The notes: a model not told the origin generated them from the sequence alone. A stretch of DNA of 64,000 nucleotides from Bacillus sp. JCM 19058 (GCA_001310555.1 BAXO01000020.1:1-64000), one strand, 5' to 3'. Numbered from the stretch's first letter, positions 29,387-41,124 are shown. Translations and numbers: made by a program.

Positions 29387-30020
29387 GTGCTTTTAACCTA
29401 TCAAACTGTGAAAATGTATGGAGAACACGAAATAATCGTACAAAAATCTCGTTTCATTTCCTACTTTGAGCGGGTGACATCCGAACAGGAGGCTCAAAAC
29501 TTTATTAATAAAATAAAAAAAGCAAAACTGGAATGCGACTCACAATTGTTCTGCTTATATCATTGGTGAACAAGATCACATTCAAAAGGCGAATGATGAT
29601 GGTGAACCGAGCGGAACAGCAGGAGTACCAATGCTTGATGTGTTAAAGAAAAGAGAGCTCAAAGACACTGCCGTTGTTGTCACGCGTTATTTTGGAGGTA
29701 TAAAATTAGGCGCAGGAGGCTTAATTCGTGCTTATAGCGGGGCAGTCAGTCAAGGGCTGGATTCCGTAGGCATCGTTTGCCGTACTTTACATCAATTAAT
29801 CGATACAACACTTGATTATCACTGGCTCGGGAAAGTGGAGAACGAATTACGGCAATCTTCCTATATTCTTAATGAAATTGAGTATACTGGACAGGTGAAA
29901 ATAAGTACTTTCGTCCAAACCACAAATGTCGAAGCTTTTATCGATTGGATGACCGGGTTGACGAACGGCCAAGCCACTTTCACAAAAGGGAGACAGTTAT
30001 ATGTAGAAGAAGATTGCTAG
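29387..30020 (+). CDS. yvyE: YigZ/IMPACT family protein, frameshifted
   Basis: Two-domain protein of the IMPACT/YigZ family; the human relative modulates GCN2, the bacterial role is unclear. KSRFISYFERVTSEQEAQNF, then (after repair near 29530) HNCSAYIIGEQDHIQKANDD, GEPSGTAGVPMLDVLKKREL and VVTRYFGGIKLGAGGLIRAY are highly conserved. About 210 residues. The GTG at 29387 follows AAGAGGAGG; the earlier ATG at 29342 has no ribosome site. Divergent from degS, as in B. subtilis. Confidence 0.93.
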
Positions 30021-30039
30021 CCCTTTATTTCAAAGGGCT
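30019..30039 (+). terminator. Hairpin at the end of yvyE
   Basis: AGCCCTTT, 5-base loop, AAAGGGCT overlaps the yvyE stop. No T run follows, so termination strength is uncertain. Confidence 0.45.
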
Positions 30040-30095
30040 CAGCAACGTATCCCGCATTCCGCTTAATCGTCTGATTTGGCAGTTCACAGCTACTG

Positions 30096-30698
30096 TTACC
30101 CTAGGCAATTAATACTAATTGTCACGGCACGCTCCAGCTCCTGTTGTTTCATGTAAGGAAGCTCCGGCCGTGTTAGCGCTAGTTCTTGATTAGCGGGGAC
30201 ATGAATAAAACCAGCCGGGATATTCATTTGTTGCTTAGCTAAGTAATCAAGCATTTCGTACATCACATAGTTACATACATACGTTCCAGCCGTATTTGAT
30301 ATCGCCGCAGGAAGTCCTTCCTCCTGCAACGTGTTCGTTATTTTTCGTATCGGCAAACTGGAAAAATACGCGGCCTCACCGTCCTCATGTATTGATTCAT
30401 CTTCGTAACTGACTCCTCCGTTATCAGAAGCTCCGTCCTTACAATTGATGGCTATGCGCTCCGGAGTAATCCGGCTGCGGCCAACCGCTACTCCAAGCAT
30501 GACTACAGCATCAACCTTAAATGCCTTAAAGGAATTGATTAATACGGGACCAGCTTGTCGGAAGGAAACCGGAAGCACAACCCCTTTAACTTCATACTCA
30601 TTAATCACCGCGCCATTTAATTGTTGAACGAGCTGTTCTGTCGGGTTTACACGATTTTCGAGGAACGGTTCAAAGCCTGTTAATAATACTGTTTTCAT
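30096..30698 (-). CDS. pcp: Pyroglutamyl-peptidase I
   Basis: Intact 200-residue cysteine peptidase that removes N-terminal pyroglutamate from peptides in the cytoplasm. Catalytic Glu lies in GVAVGRSRITPERIAIN, Cys in NTAGTYVCNYVMYEML, and His in AGFIHVP. TGFEPFLENRVNPTEQL is the family start. It is absent from this spot in B. subtilis and sits just downstream of the oligopeptide transporter, whose imported peptides could be substrates. The product 5-oxoproline is the substrate of the pxpBAC enzyme at 0.7-3.2 kb. Confidence 0.96.
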   Translation of the reverse strand: MKTVLLTGFEPFLENRVNPTEQLVQQLNGAVINEYEVKGVVLPVSFRQAGPVLINSFKAFKVDAVVMLGVAVGRSRITPERIAINCKDGASDNGGVSYEDESIHEDGEAAYFSSLPIRKITNTLQEEGLPAAISNTAGTYVCNYVMYEMLDYLAKQQMNIPAGFIHVPANQELALTRPELPYMKQQELERAVTISINCLG

Positions 30699-30875
30699 TT
30701 TAAATCCCTCACTTAGTTTTCAGTAGTCTATTTTTTTTGTAACGAGAGACTAATTAAACTTAGACAGTTTTTATGAAAAGAGAAAAAGGAGTTTGCCAGA
30801 TTGGGCTCCACGCTCCTTCGCCCTGCATCGTAACAGCTTGTTTACACAGCACTTACATTTTATAGCCTTCTACCT

Positions 30876-30903
30876 TAAAAAAGACCCACCGAAGCGGGTC
30901 TTC
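30876..30903 (-). terminator. Terminator of the opp operon
   Basis: AAGACCC, 8-base loop, GGGTCTT followed on the minus strand by a T run, 20 bases after the oppA stop. Confidence 0.88.
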
Positions 30904-30922
30904 TTTTATTTGTTCAATTAGC

Positions 30923-32766
30923 TTATTCAGCTACGAACGGTTCCTCTTGTGTTACAGCTATTTCATAACGGTACATCCCTGTACCATCACCGATCGAATA
31001 GTTATGGACACGATTGTTTACAGCTACTAGATCAGCACGATATACAGTTGGGAATACAGGTACTTCATCAACCATATGCTGCTGCCATTCGTAATATATT
31101 TCGCGACGTTTGTCAACATCAAAGGCTTCTTCAGAAATACCTTCCGCTAGCAAGCGATCGTTTTCTTCATTTGCCCAACGCGTATAATTGAAGGTAGAGT
31201 TTCGACCCCAAAGAGATGTTGGGTTAACATCAATACCAACTTGCCATGCGCCTTGGTAAATATCGATATCCGGATCGTCCTCTTCTAACCGATCGTAGAA
31301 TGAGTTAAATTCCATTAAACGTCCATCAACTAGTTGAACCTTCAAACCAACTTGCTCCCACGCCTGGATATAGTATTGGGCGAGTGGTTCAGCAATGTCA
31401 TCACCGCTCATGGAAGCCATGTTGATCACTAGCTCATTACCATCTGGATCTTCTCTAATACCGTCTCCATCAACGTCCTCATATCCAGCTTCGTCAAGTA
31501 TTTCGGTTGCCTTCTCTGGATCGTATTGTAATCCCGGATTTGAATCATCGTGGAATTCAGGATGAATTGGTGGGATCAGAGTAGTTGCGCCCCAACGTAG
31601 ACCGTGGTAGAAACGCTCCCCTACGGTATCGTTATCAACTGCGTGCCACATAGCCCTACGCAGGTTCACATCAGCCATTTTAGCATCCGGATCGGGTTCG
31701 ACTTCGCCGTCTCCCCATTTTCCAAGCTTGAAGCCAATATATGTGTATGAGCGACTCACGATTCCAAGATATTCGACATTAGACATATCGTCATTATCTG
31801 GGAATTGATTCACCGGGAATGTATTTACTGCGTCAACCCCACCGCTCTGAAGCTCTTGAACAACGACATTTGGATTAACAACCTTAACAGTTACTTCATC
31901 TAGGTTCGGCTCACCGCGCCAGTAGTCTTCGTTTTTAGAATAGACGACTGATTCGCCCGGCACAATGCTTTCAACCTTGAATGGACCAATGCCAATCGGA
32001 TTCTCGCGCACTTCTGGAGAAGAAGACATATCGGCAACTTCCATGTCTCCAAAAATATGCTTCGCAAGCGGATATGTCCATATTCCACCAGTAATCAACG
32101 AAGGCGTCGATTGAATATACGTAATTTGCAGCTGTTTGTCGTTTAATACTTCAATTCCGGAAATCGTGTCTGCTTCACCGTTATGATATTCTTCCATACC
32201 TTCAATATTCGTGAAGTTATTTCCATACCGATCGCCGTCGTAATCCGGATCGCCGATAACTTCATGAGCAAATAGCCAGTCCTCGGCAGTCACAGGCTCC
32301 CCGTCGTGCCAGTTTACATTGTCGCGAATCGTAAAAGTGAACGTACGACCGTCGTCGTCCACTTCATATGTGGCTGCACCATCATTTGTGTAGACGAAAT
32401 TTTCATCCCATGTTAGAAGTGCTTCATCAAACCAACCTAACACTTGAGCATCGGGATTCCCCGAATAGAAATTATAGTTCAATGTCCCTTCAAATGCAGT
32501 GTCGGAGACGAGACCAAAAGTAAATGACCCGCCTTCGATGCTTCGCCTTCGTTTGTTTTAATATTACTGAAATCATCAATGGAATAAAGTCCATCATCTT
32601 CACCGGAAGCTTCCTCTTCATCACCTTCGCCACCTGAACCTTCCTCTGTGTCGCCTCCCGTATCAGCTGGTTCATCATCAGTTCCTCCGCTACACGCCGC
32701 TAGCGCAAGCAGGAAGATAAGCATAAGCGCAAACAACGCTTTACTAAATCTTTCCTTTCCCATCAT
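30923..32766 (-). CDS. oppA: Oligopeptide ABC transporter substrate-binding lipoprotein, frameshifted
   Basis: SBP family 5 receptor anchored outside the membrane. Signal and lipobox LALAAC, then a Gly/Asp/Glu-only linker (TGGDTEEGSGGEGDEEEASG) typical of alkaliphile or halophile surface proteins. Ligand-binding core: FTFTIRDNVNWHDGEPVTAE is the family signature, and NLRRAMWHAVDNDTVGERFY follows. One break near 32520 separates the leader from the core. About 613 residues. Last gene of oppDFBCA. Ribosome site GGGAGG. Confidence 0.92.
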
Positions 32767-32783
32767 TTGTACCTCCCTTTTTT

Positions 32784-33693
32784 TTATCCTCTTCTTTGTC
32801 TTGCATCGGTCGCACGCTTTAACGCCTGACCGACATTATTTATACTCAACATCAATACGAGAATGAGTATTGACGCAGGTAACCAGATCCACCATCTAAA
32901 CTCCAACGTTTGCGGGTTGGTCGCATAGCTAATCAATGTACCGAGGCTCGGTGTACTCTCAGGTAAGCCGAAGCCTAAAAACGAAAGCCCGGATTCCAAG
33001 CCGATGTTCGCCGCTAAGTTCAATGTCATTGTGACAATGATAATTGAGCTTAAGTTAGGTAAAACTTGAGTAAACATAATCTTCAAATTTGAAGAACCTA
33101 ACGTTTTCGAAGCCTGGACATAATCCAGCTCTTTCTCCTGCAGCGCCTTGGAGCGAATCAGCCTTGCGATCCCCATCCATAAAAACGCCGTCATGATTAG
33201 CGAAAAAGAAACGATACCATAACTAGGAACAATGGTGACAAAAACGATGACAATCATAAGAGTCGGCAAAATGACAAAAAAAGTCAACGATCCGCATAAA
33301 CACATTGTCTACCGTGCCACCAAAGTATCCAGAAACAAGCCCTACTAAAATACCAATCGTACCGGTCATTAACGTAACCAAAATCCCAATTGTAAGCGAA
33401 TTACGCGTGCCGATAATCAATTGTCCAAAAATATCCCTGCCTCCATAGTCGGTGCCAAGCCAGAATTCAGCTGATGGCGGCTTATGAATGGCAAATAAGT
33501 CTACCGTAACAATCTCAGCTTGATCGAGAATAAGCGAAATTCCAAAAACGACCGTTGTTACAAGAATTATAAATATTAACGAAATAAATGCAATTTTATC
33601 GCGAACGAGTTCGCGCCATATAATACGCCAGCCTGATGGACTCTTATCGAGCTCCTGCGACTGCGTCTGCAAATTCGTATTGTTTAAATCCAC
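32784..33693 (-). CDS. oppC: Oligopeptide ABC transporter permease OppC/AppC, frameshifted
   Basis: Inner-membrane permease with about six helices. PPSAEFWLGTDYGGRDIFGQ and LIIGTRNSLTIGILVTLMTG are OppC signatures; the coupling EAA-type loop is DYVQASKTLGSSNLKIMFTQ. One break near 33275 separates the halves. About 303 residues. The GTG start at 33693 follows GAGGTGA. It lies 17 bases upstream of oppA. Confidence 0.9.
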
Positions 33694-33713
33694 TTAAATC
33701 ACCTCAAACTTTC

Positions 33714-34675
33714 TTATTTAATCCGAATGCGTGGGTCAACGAGACTTAAAATAATATCCGATATTAACGCCCCTAAAACCGCCGCAACGCCAAATAATAG
33801 TACGAGTGCGGTCATGACGCTGTAGTCGCGTAAAGTGATTGATTGTAAAAATAATTGCCCCATGCCCGGATAGCTAAAGATCGTTTCGATGAAGATCGTT
33901 CCTCCGATAAGTCCGGTTATTTCATAGCCAAAAAAAGCGGCAATCGGCAGAAGTGAGTTTCTAAAAATATGACGATTATAAACCCTTGATTCGTTCGCGC
34001 CTTTTGCCCTTGCAGTAATGATAAAATCCTTTTGCTTCGTATCAATAATCTCGCTACGCAAATACTGAACAGTAGAGACCGTCGTAATGAGCGCCATCGA
34101 TATCGACGGCAATAGCAGATGATTGATCTTACTTGCAATATATTCAAAAGTACCCGGCGTTAGTCTGGTGCGACACTTCCACCTGTCGGAAATAAGCCAA
34201 AATAAAAGCCGAAAATCCAAAGCATTAATAGTGCAAAAATAAATAGTGGCGCCGCAAACCCTAAATAAGTGTAACCGGTAATTAAACGGTCGCCCCACGT
34301 ATCATTGAAGCGTCCACTTGTAATTCCGAGCGGAATCGCAATTAAGTATGTAAAAAACAAAGTCATTAGCGACAGCCAAAATGTATTAACGAGACGATCG
34401 CTAATCAGGTCAGTAACTGCCATTTTGTGACGAAAGGATTGTCCGAAGTCTCCTTGGACTACCCCTTTTAACCAATCCCAATATTGGATATACCATGGAT
34501 TGTTGAGTCCGAGCGCTTCCCGTCTCGCTTCAATCGTTGCCGGATCCACATTCGGATCGATTAACCCGGTTAACGCGTCACCAGGCATTTGCTTTGCCAT
34601 AATAAAAACTAATATACTAAGTACAATAATCTGGGGAATCATGATAATGATCCGACGTACAGTAAATTTCCACAT
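33714..34675 (-). CDS. oppB: Oligopeptide ABC transporter permease OppB/AppB, frameshifted
   Basis: Partner permease. MWKFTVRRIIIMIPQIIVLS, GLNNPWYIQYWDWLKGVVQG and DFGQSFRHKMAVTDLI are conserved at the N-terminus; the EAA loop FIITARAKGANESRVYNRHI and IETIFSYPGMGQLFLQSI at the C-terminus. One break near 34165 (after FPTGGSVAP). About 320 residues. Starts 6 bases after the oppF stop. Confidence 0.9.
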
Positions 34676-34681
34676 ATTAAA

Positions 34682-35615
34682 TCAACCTTTCTCAGGCAAA
34701 GCCACTAAATGTGTATCCGATACGGACTTTAATCCGTAAGCTAAGCCCTCATCATCAAAATAATCGTTATATGACTGCTCGTATTCCTGTTTTACTTCTT
34801 GCCGGAACCGAAGCTGTTTTTCACGATTTTTCGGATCAATATCAGGAATAGCGGCAACAAGGCGCTTCGTGTATATATGCTGAGGATCGTTGAAAATGTC
34901 ATTAGTCGTCCCTTGTTCAACATAACGCCCTTTATACATAATCCCAATTTGATCGCACATATGTCTGATGATTCCTAGATCGTGGCTGATAAAAAGATAG
35001 GTTAAATTTAATTCCTGCTGAATATCTTGCATGAAGTTCAGCACCTGAGCCTGCACGGAGACGTCAAGCGCCGAGACTGGCTCATCGGCAATAATCAGCT
35101 TCGGCTTTAGTGCAATCGCTCTCGCAATACCGATGCGCTGTCGCTGACCGCCAGAGAATTCATGCGGATATTTGTAAACGCTTTCCGGACTCAGCCCGAC
35201 CTGCTCCATTAATTCTTGAACTCGCCTCTTTTCTTCTGCTCTAGATAGCTTTTCAAAATTACGAATCGGTTCGGAAACAATGTCAAGCACACGCTTTTTT
35301 TGGATTTAGTGAAGAATACGGATCTTGAAAGACCATCTGAATGTCTCTGCTCACGTCAATCCGAGAACGTTTACCGCTTGTCAAGTCCTCCTCATTAAAG
35401 GATACTTTGCCGGAAGTAATTGTATTCAAGCCGATAATGGCACGCCCAGTTGTCGTCTTGCCGGAGCCTGATTCTCCAACCAGTCCGTAAGTTTTTCCTG
35501 GTTCAATCGAAAAAGAGACCCCATCGACCGCCTTGACATAACCAACAATTCGTTTCAATAATCCACCCCGTATCGGAAAGTGAACTTTTAAATCTTCTAC
35601 CTCAAGAAGCCCCAT
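34682..35615 (-). CDS. oppF: Oligopeptide ABC transporter ATPase OppF/AppF, frameshifted
   Basis: ATPase subunit. Walker A GLVGESGSGKTTTGRA, Q-loop QMVFQDPYSSLNPKK, signature EFSGGQRQRIGIARAIAL, Walker B LIIADEPVSALD, H-loop FISHDLG. One break at an A-rich run near 35295. About 311 residues. The ATG at 35615 overlaps oppD by 14 bases. Confidence 0.92.
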
Positions 35616-36618
35616 GATTCTGATCCTCCTTACTTGCATCCGGGAAGTAAAAATGCTGATAGCAAGTGCAACGAACAAAATGACCAGGTCCGACCTCATG
35701 CAGCTCAGGGCTTTCCTCGTGCGCTGAATCGTCGATCCAAGGCATTCTTGCTTTAAAACGACAGCCTTCCCGAGGTAAATTTTGCAAAGAAGGGACAATT
35801 CCCTTAATCACGTGGAGCTTCGATTTAGCGTCATGCGTTGTCGGCACTGAATTTAATAACGACCTCGTATACGGATGCAAGGCATGATCAAATAAAGTAT
35901 GAACATCGGCAATTTCGACAATTTGTCCCGCATACATAACAGCCACTCGGTCGGCCATCTCGCAACTACGCCTAAATCGTGAGTAATTAAAATAATCCCG
36001 GCATGAATATCGTCTTTAAGCTTTTTCAACAAATCAAGAATTTGTGACTGAATGGTCACATCCAGAGCGGTCGTAGGTTCATCGGCAATTAACAGCTCAG
36101 GCTCATTGGCAATCGCCATCGCAATGACTACCCGCTGCCTCATCCCACCAGAAAGTTCATGAGGAAACTGATTGAACGTGTAATCTGGTCGAGGGATTCC
36201 TACCTTCTTCAGGAGCTCTATGACCCTTTCCTTCCTATGCGCTTTCGATAACTTCTTATTATGAAGGAAGATCGCTTCACTAATCTGATCGCCAATCATC
36301 ATTAAAGGATTCAATGCCGTAAGGGGATCCTGAAATATCATTCCCATTTCATTTCCACGAAGTCGGTTAAGCTTACCAATCGAAACATTAGCAATATCCT
36401 GATTTTTGTAAAAAAATATTGCCCTCAATTTTCGCTCGATTGTGAAGTCTCATTACAGAAAACGCAAGAGCGCTTTTGCCAGAGCCTGATTCCCCGACGA
36501 TTGCTAGCACTTCATTTTTATTGACAGTTAGTGACACATTATCTACAGCAGCATAGTATTGTTCCTTAATCCGAAAAGACGTTTTCAGATTTTTAATGTT
36601 TAATAGCTCTTCATTCAA
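35602..36618 (-). CDS. oppD: Oligopeptide ABC transporter ATPase OppD/AppD, frameshifted
   Basis: First gene of the operon. Walker A AIVGESGSGKSALAFS, Q-loop MIFQDPLTALNP, signature ELSGGMRQRVVIAMAIA, Walker B LLIADEPTTALD, H-loop LITHDLGVVA, then the C-terminal oligopeptide-transporter domain (HPYTRSLLNSVPT, then EGCRFKARMPW). Two breaks near 36415 and 35955. The stretch GGGTGA suggests a TTG start at 36618 rather than the GTG at 36627. No cysteine cluster comparable to that of Dpp-type ATPases beyond the usual C-terminal pair. Confidence 0.9.
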
Positions 36619-36804
36619 ATTAATCACCCTAATAATAAGTTTCTAGACTTTTCTCTCCTCTCTCAATTAACCTTTGCAAACTTTGATTAAAGGTTGTTCA
36701 AAAAGTCTGAAAACAAAGTTGAGAAAAAAAGCCGCCTTGTTACAGCAGTTAACTAACCGCCTCTCATTATTTGTTCAAGTAATAAAATGAGTCCTTATAT
36801 TGCT

Positions 36805-37230
36805 TTAATTCAATACTAACGTCGCAGCGATGATTCCATCCATTTTTGCTAATTCTTTATTAACAAAGTTAACCAGCTCGTCATTATTTTTGAAATACGC
36901 TTGCAAAATCAAATCATTTCTTCCTGAAAACGCGCCGACGAAGCGGACCTCAGGATAGCGATTTAGTTCATACGCTACTTTTTCCTGTTGACCGAGCTTT
37001 GTTGTAATCCCGATAATGACTTGAACATTAAGCCCGATTTTGTTCGGGTCGGTATGGATTACAAATTCAAATACTTTTTCCTTCAGCATCCGGTTTATTC
37101 TGGTTCTAATTGTACCTTCACTTACGTCTAGTAATTTAGCAATCTCTGTATAGGAACGTTTTCCATTTTCTTGTAAATATTTCAGTATAGCAAGATCGAT
37201 TTCATCTAATTTTGCCATAATTTCACTCAT
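36805..37230 (-). CDS. Lrp/AsnC family transcriptional regulator
   Basis: Intact 141 residues. N-terminal helix-turn-helix (LAILKYLQENGKRSYTEIAK, then SEGTIRTRINRMLKEKV) and C-terminal RAM effector domain (NVQVIIGITTKLGQQEKVAY, then SGRNDLILQAYF). Such proteins sense amino acids and often control transport. It lies 180 bases upstream of oppD in the same direction and could regulate opp-pcp. Ligand unknown. Confidence 0.93.
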   Translation of the reverse strand: MSEIMAKLDEIDLAILKYLQENGKRSYTEIAKLLDVSEGTIRTRINRMLKEKVFEFVIHTDPNKIGLNVQVIIGITTKLGQQEKVAYELNRYPEVRFVGAFSGRNDLILQAYFKNNDELVNFVNKELAKMDGIIAATLVLN

Positions 37231-37970
37231 TTCGCCCCATATAGTTGCTGAATTTATATCGTATGATAACGAATGTAAAAAAAATCACACACTTTTTTTG
37301 CAAATTACGTAATTTGAATTACAGTTATTATAAGGGAACATAGCAAGGAAAGCAATATTCAATCTATTTAAATTGATTTTTTAATGTAATGTTTCCTTAC
37401 ATTTTTCGCTGTATAGGTCTTTTTTTAGGCGAATTAATAATTAAATTATCTATTTTTAGCGAATATATCAGCAAAGATTTGATTATCTTTCGAAAAACAT
37501 AAATTTTCTAGTATTTATTTACGTTTTTATTAAATGCTAATTATAACAAAATCAAATTAATTTTTTGTTTTAATCCTTTATTAGAATAAAGATAAGAAGC
37601 GTTTTTTTACTTTAGTTTCCAATTCCCCGATCCACCTTATAAAACGAAAGAAAGGAAAAATTGTCGTGAGCCAGCCGCTTGAATGATCTGTCTTCACTTT
37701 TCATACAATTTAGCAATGCCGATTCGGTTAAAGCAGATAAGGCGTTTAAGGCCCCTATTTATATTTTTTTAGCGTTCTTCATAAAGCAGCTGTTAGACTT
37801 TATCATTGCATTTTGAACATTTCAGTAAATTCATGTTACGGTTTTGATTTCCACTTTACGAATTCGAGTTTTTTTCGATATTATTGATTACATGTATGAT
37901 TTTCTTTTTATGAAATTTCCAATTACTTTTTAGCTATTATTCTTTTAATATGAAGAAGTGAGGTATTGCG
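37231..37970. other. Large AT-rich intergenic region upstream of tagV
   Basis: 740 bases with many T and A runs and stop codons in all frames; no gene, IS or RNA motif recognised. It holds the divergent control regions of the Lrp regulator and tagV. A TTTTTTTAGG element near 37420 and a GCCGATTC near 37710 are not convincing promoters. Confidence 0.5.
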
Positions 37971-38974
37971 ATGACGCAATCTAGATTAGAAAAAAAGAAG
38001 AAAAAAAAGGTTCACTAAGGAAAGTGTTAAAAGCATTTCTCGTACTTTGCGTAATTTCTTTGCTTACCTTTGGTGGCTTTGCTGGATATCTTGCCTGGAA
38101 GCTGTCAAATGTAACCGCTGATGAACAGCCGCTCCAGCGTGGTGACAAATCAGAACGTCGAACCGAAGCCGTCAATCCGAGCAAAGACAATTTCTCCGTC
38201 CTGCTACTCGGTGATGATGCTCGACCGGGAGAAAAAGGTGCCCGGACAGACGCAATGCTCGTGGCAACATTTAACAAGGATAAGAATTCAATTATCCTGA
38301 CTAGCATTCCGCGCGATATGAGAGTTGAGCTGATTGGCAGAGGGACTTTAGACAAAATAAATCATGCTCATGCCTATGGCGGACTTGATATGTCAATTGA
38401 TACGGTTGAACATTTTCTTGATATTCCAATTGATTATTACGGATGGGTTAATTTTGAAGGATTAATCGAGGTTGTTGACGCATTAGGCGGTATTGAAGTT
38501 GATGTACAATTAGATTTCGAAGAAAAAAATACGAGCAGTGAGTATGTACAATTTAGAAAAGGAATCCAACATTTGGATGGAGAAGAAGCGCTTGCCTACT
38601 CGCGGATGCGGAAGCACCCTCAGGGAGGCGGCGACAGAGGACGGGGCCAAAGGCAACAGCAAGTAATAGAAGGTATCATTAAGAAAGCTGCGAGCTTCTC
38701 GTCCATAACGAAATTTGATGATGTACTAGACGCTATTGGTGATAATTTGAATACAAACCTGTCGTTCCCGAATATGCTTGCTTTGCACGGATACGCCACT
38801 TCGCTAAACGAAATTGAGACGATTCAGCTGGAGGGAGAAGACACTAGGATTGATGGAGTGTATTATATGCTCCCTAATGAAGAGAATTTATTAGAGGTTC
38901 AATCCGAACTCAAGCAACACCTTGACTTGGAAAAGGCTGAGGAGCAACCAGAAAATAATATTACAAGCTTTTAA
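37971..38974 (+). CDS. tagV: LytR-CpsA-Psr family wall glycopolymer ligase, frameshifted at N-terminus
   Basis: Transfers undecaprenyl-linked glycopolymer to peptidoglycan MurNAc on the outer face of the membrane. A lysine-rich cytoplasmic start, one membrane helix (FLVLCVISLLTFGGFAGYLA), then the LCP domain: LLLGDDARPGEKGARTDAML with the catalytic Arg/Asp, LTSIPRDMRV, and RGQRQQQVIEGI. A break in an A8 run near 38008 hides the ATG at 37971, which has the ribosome site GAAGTGAGG. About 333 residues. Named by its place between yvyE and tagO (B. subtilis yvhJ/tagV); tagT or tagU function cannot be excluded. Confidence 0.9.
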
Positions 38975-38977
38975 GAC

Positions 38978-39013
38978 GAAAAAGTAAACCAGCCAAAGGC
39001 CGGTTTACTTTTT
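38978..39013. terminator. Terminator between tagV and tagO
   Basis: AAAAAGTAAACC ... GGTTTACTTTTTT with a short inner stem; strong on the plus strand and also T-rich on the minus strand. Confidence 0.92.
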
Positions 39014-39050
39014 TAATACTTGCGTGATTAATGATATCCGCTTGACAGCG

Positions 39051-40084
39051 TTCATGAAAGGCTTGCGTTTTTTTACCAATTAACCCTATTCCTTCCGCAA
39101 ATAGCTGAATCAATATGAGTAAACTAATCATGATCGCAAGCGAAGCCCATAAGGTAGAGTTTGAAAAAAAGGACTGCCGCTACGCCAAAGACAATGCTTA
39201 TCCCATAAATGATTAAAACTGTTTTTCGATGCCCATAACCCATCTCTAACAAACAGTGGTGGAGATGACCTTTATCCGCCTCTGAGATCGGCTGTCGATT
39301 TAAGATTCTGCGTACAATAGCAAACACTGTATCCAGAATAGGAACGCCGAGAATCATCACTGGAACAATTAAGCTAAAGACCGTCACACTTTTGAAAAAG
39401 CCAAGCATCGATACAATTGCAATACTATAGCCTAAAAACAACGCCCCCGTATCCCCCATGAAAATTTTTGCTGGGTGGAAATTAAACAGCAGGAAGCCGA
39501 GTAAGCTGGCGATTAAAACAAGCGATAATGCAATGACTGTTTGATAAGCACCTGGCTAAGAAGAGCCATTAATAGCATCGTCGAAAGTGCAATTGTGGCA
39601 ACGCCACCAGCCAATCCGTCAAGGCCGTCGATTAAATTAATCGAATTCGTTAATGCGACAATCCAAAGAACCGTGACAGCGTAGCTAAAAAAAGCCAAGC
39701 TCAATTGTACCAATTAACGGAAAATAAATCTGCTCAATCGTCAATCCTGAAAAAACAACAATACACGCAGCCGCGATTTGCGCAACCAGCTTCACCCTTG
39801 CACTTAAGTCATATTTATCGTCAAGTAGCCCTATTGTTACTATAATCGCTGCCCCAACGACGATCGCAAGCATATATTCATTTGCAGGGCTAATCAGTAA
39901 TGTGCCGGCTACAGCTCCGATCAAAATAGCGACTCCACCAATACGGGGTATGCTTTTCTGATGAACCTTTCGCTCATTTGGCTGATCAACAAACCCGTAT
40001 TTTTTTTGCGAAACGAATGACAAAAGGTATACTAATGACTGTTGCGGCAAAGGCAACTATAAATCCAAGCACATACTCAAGCAT
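39051..40084 (-). CDS. tagO: Undecaprenyl-phosphate GlcNAc-1-phosphate transferase, frameshifted
   Basis: Starts lipid-linked wall polymer synthesis. Polytopic MraY/WecA family: KYGFVDQPNERKVHQKSIPR, GLLDDKYDLSARVK with the catalytic DD pair, NSINLIDGLDGLAGGVA with metal ligands, and FMGDTGALFLGY, then KGHLHHCLLEMGYGHRKTVL with the family HH motif. Breaks near 40015, 39695, 39525 and 39170. The ATG at 40084 follows AGAGGTG. The 3' end is uncertain: an uninterrupted frame ends at 39124, and repaired frames reach 39051 or the terminator. Confidence 0.92.
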
Positions 40085-40367
40085 GTCAACACCTCTCTAT
40101 ACCATCGAGTTGAAATGAATGTTTGCTGTGTGGCTTGGCTCTACCCTACCAAATAAATATATTTAAAAGAGCCGATTTACACCTTTTTTTACAAAACCTT
40201 TATAAAGCGAAATTAAACTGTAAGCCCTCTAACCAGTGGGATTGACAACCTAGCCACTAATCGTTCATTGAATTATTACAGGCAGCGCTTTCCCCCTAAC
40301 AAATCCTTCACTCTTTGGGTGGCGCTCTTACTTCCGTGTAGCCTTGAATAACGAATCCTGGAGTAGG

Positions 40368-41124
40368 CTATATTTTTTTTAGTCCATTCCAAGCATAATT
40401 AACAAACACATAACACGTTTTTATAAAGGAAAGCTTTTCGAAATCACGATAAACCATCCAGTTTCGTTTGGCCGCTTTCAGCTTATTGCTGGAAATCGAA
40501 TTGCTAACTTTACGGTAACAGGCTAACCCTTCCGCCATTCCATATGCTTTATGGCCCTGCTTTAAAATTTGGAGCCAAAGTACAAAGTCCTGTCGCGTCC
40601 GAATCGTTGGCATTTGAACTTTTCCAAGCTTCTCTATATTTAACATGACCGTTAAACAACCGATAATCGTATTTTTTTAACAGCAGCTCGTATGTGACTT
40701 CGGCTGGAGCCGAAACGAGCTTCTTATGACTATTCATATTTTCTTTAAGCACATAATAACTCGTAAAGCTAAATACCTTTTCACCCTGTTCCATAAAGTC
40801 AACTTGCTTCTCTAATTTTGTTGGTAGCCATAAGTCATCGCTATCAAGAAAGGCTAAATATTTTCCTTTTGCCTGCTGAATCCCTTTATTCCTAGCTGCA
40901 GCTGCCCCTTTATTTTCCTGAAACTGGTACAAGCGAATTCTCAATTCATTTCTAACCTTAGCCTTTACTAATTCGAAGCTTCTATCCGTTGAAGCATCAT
41001 CGATAATAATTAACTCCCAATTGGAATATGTTTGACCAATAACAGAATCAATCATTTCTTCGATAAATCGCTCTGCATTATAAAGAGGAGTTACAATTGA
41101 TACTAACGGCTGTTCATTTCCCAT
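40368..41124 (-). CDS. tuaG: Family 2 glycosyltransferase, TuaG-like, frameshifted
   Basis: GT-A fold enzyme on the cytoplasmic face. VSIVTPLYNAERFIEEMIDS, IIIDDASTDRSFE, and the metal-binding LAFLDSDDLWLP are typical. The C-terminus TRQDFVLWLQILKQGHKAYG and VSNSISSNKLKAAKRNWMVY strongly recalls B. subtilis TuaG of teichuronic acid synthesis, and the gene neighbours tagO as the tua operon does. One break near 40645. About 251 residues. Ribosome site AAAGGGG. Confidence 0.82.

Noticed and set aside
32479..32766. Separate small acidic lipoprotein gene upstream of oppA
   Set aside because: It is the signal and linker of oppA; the two parts join after one base is repaired near 32520.
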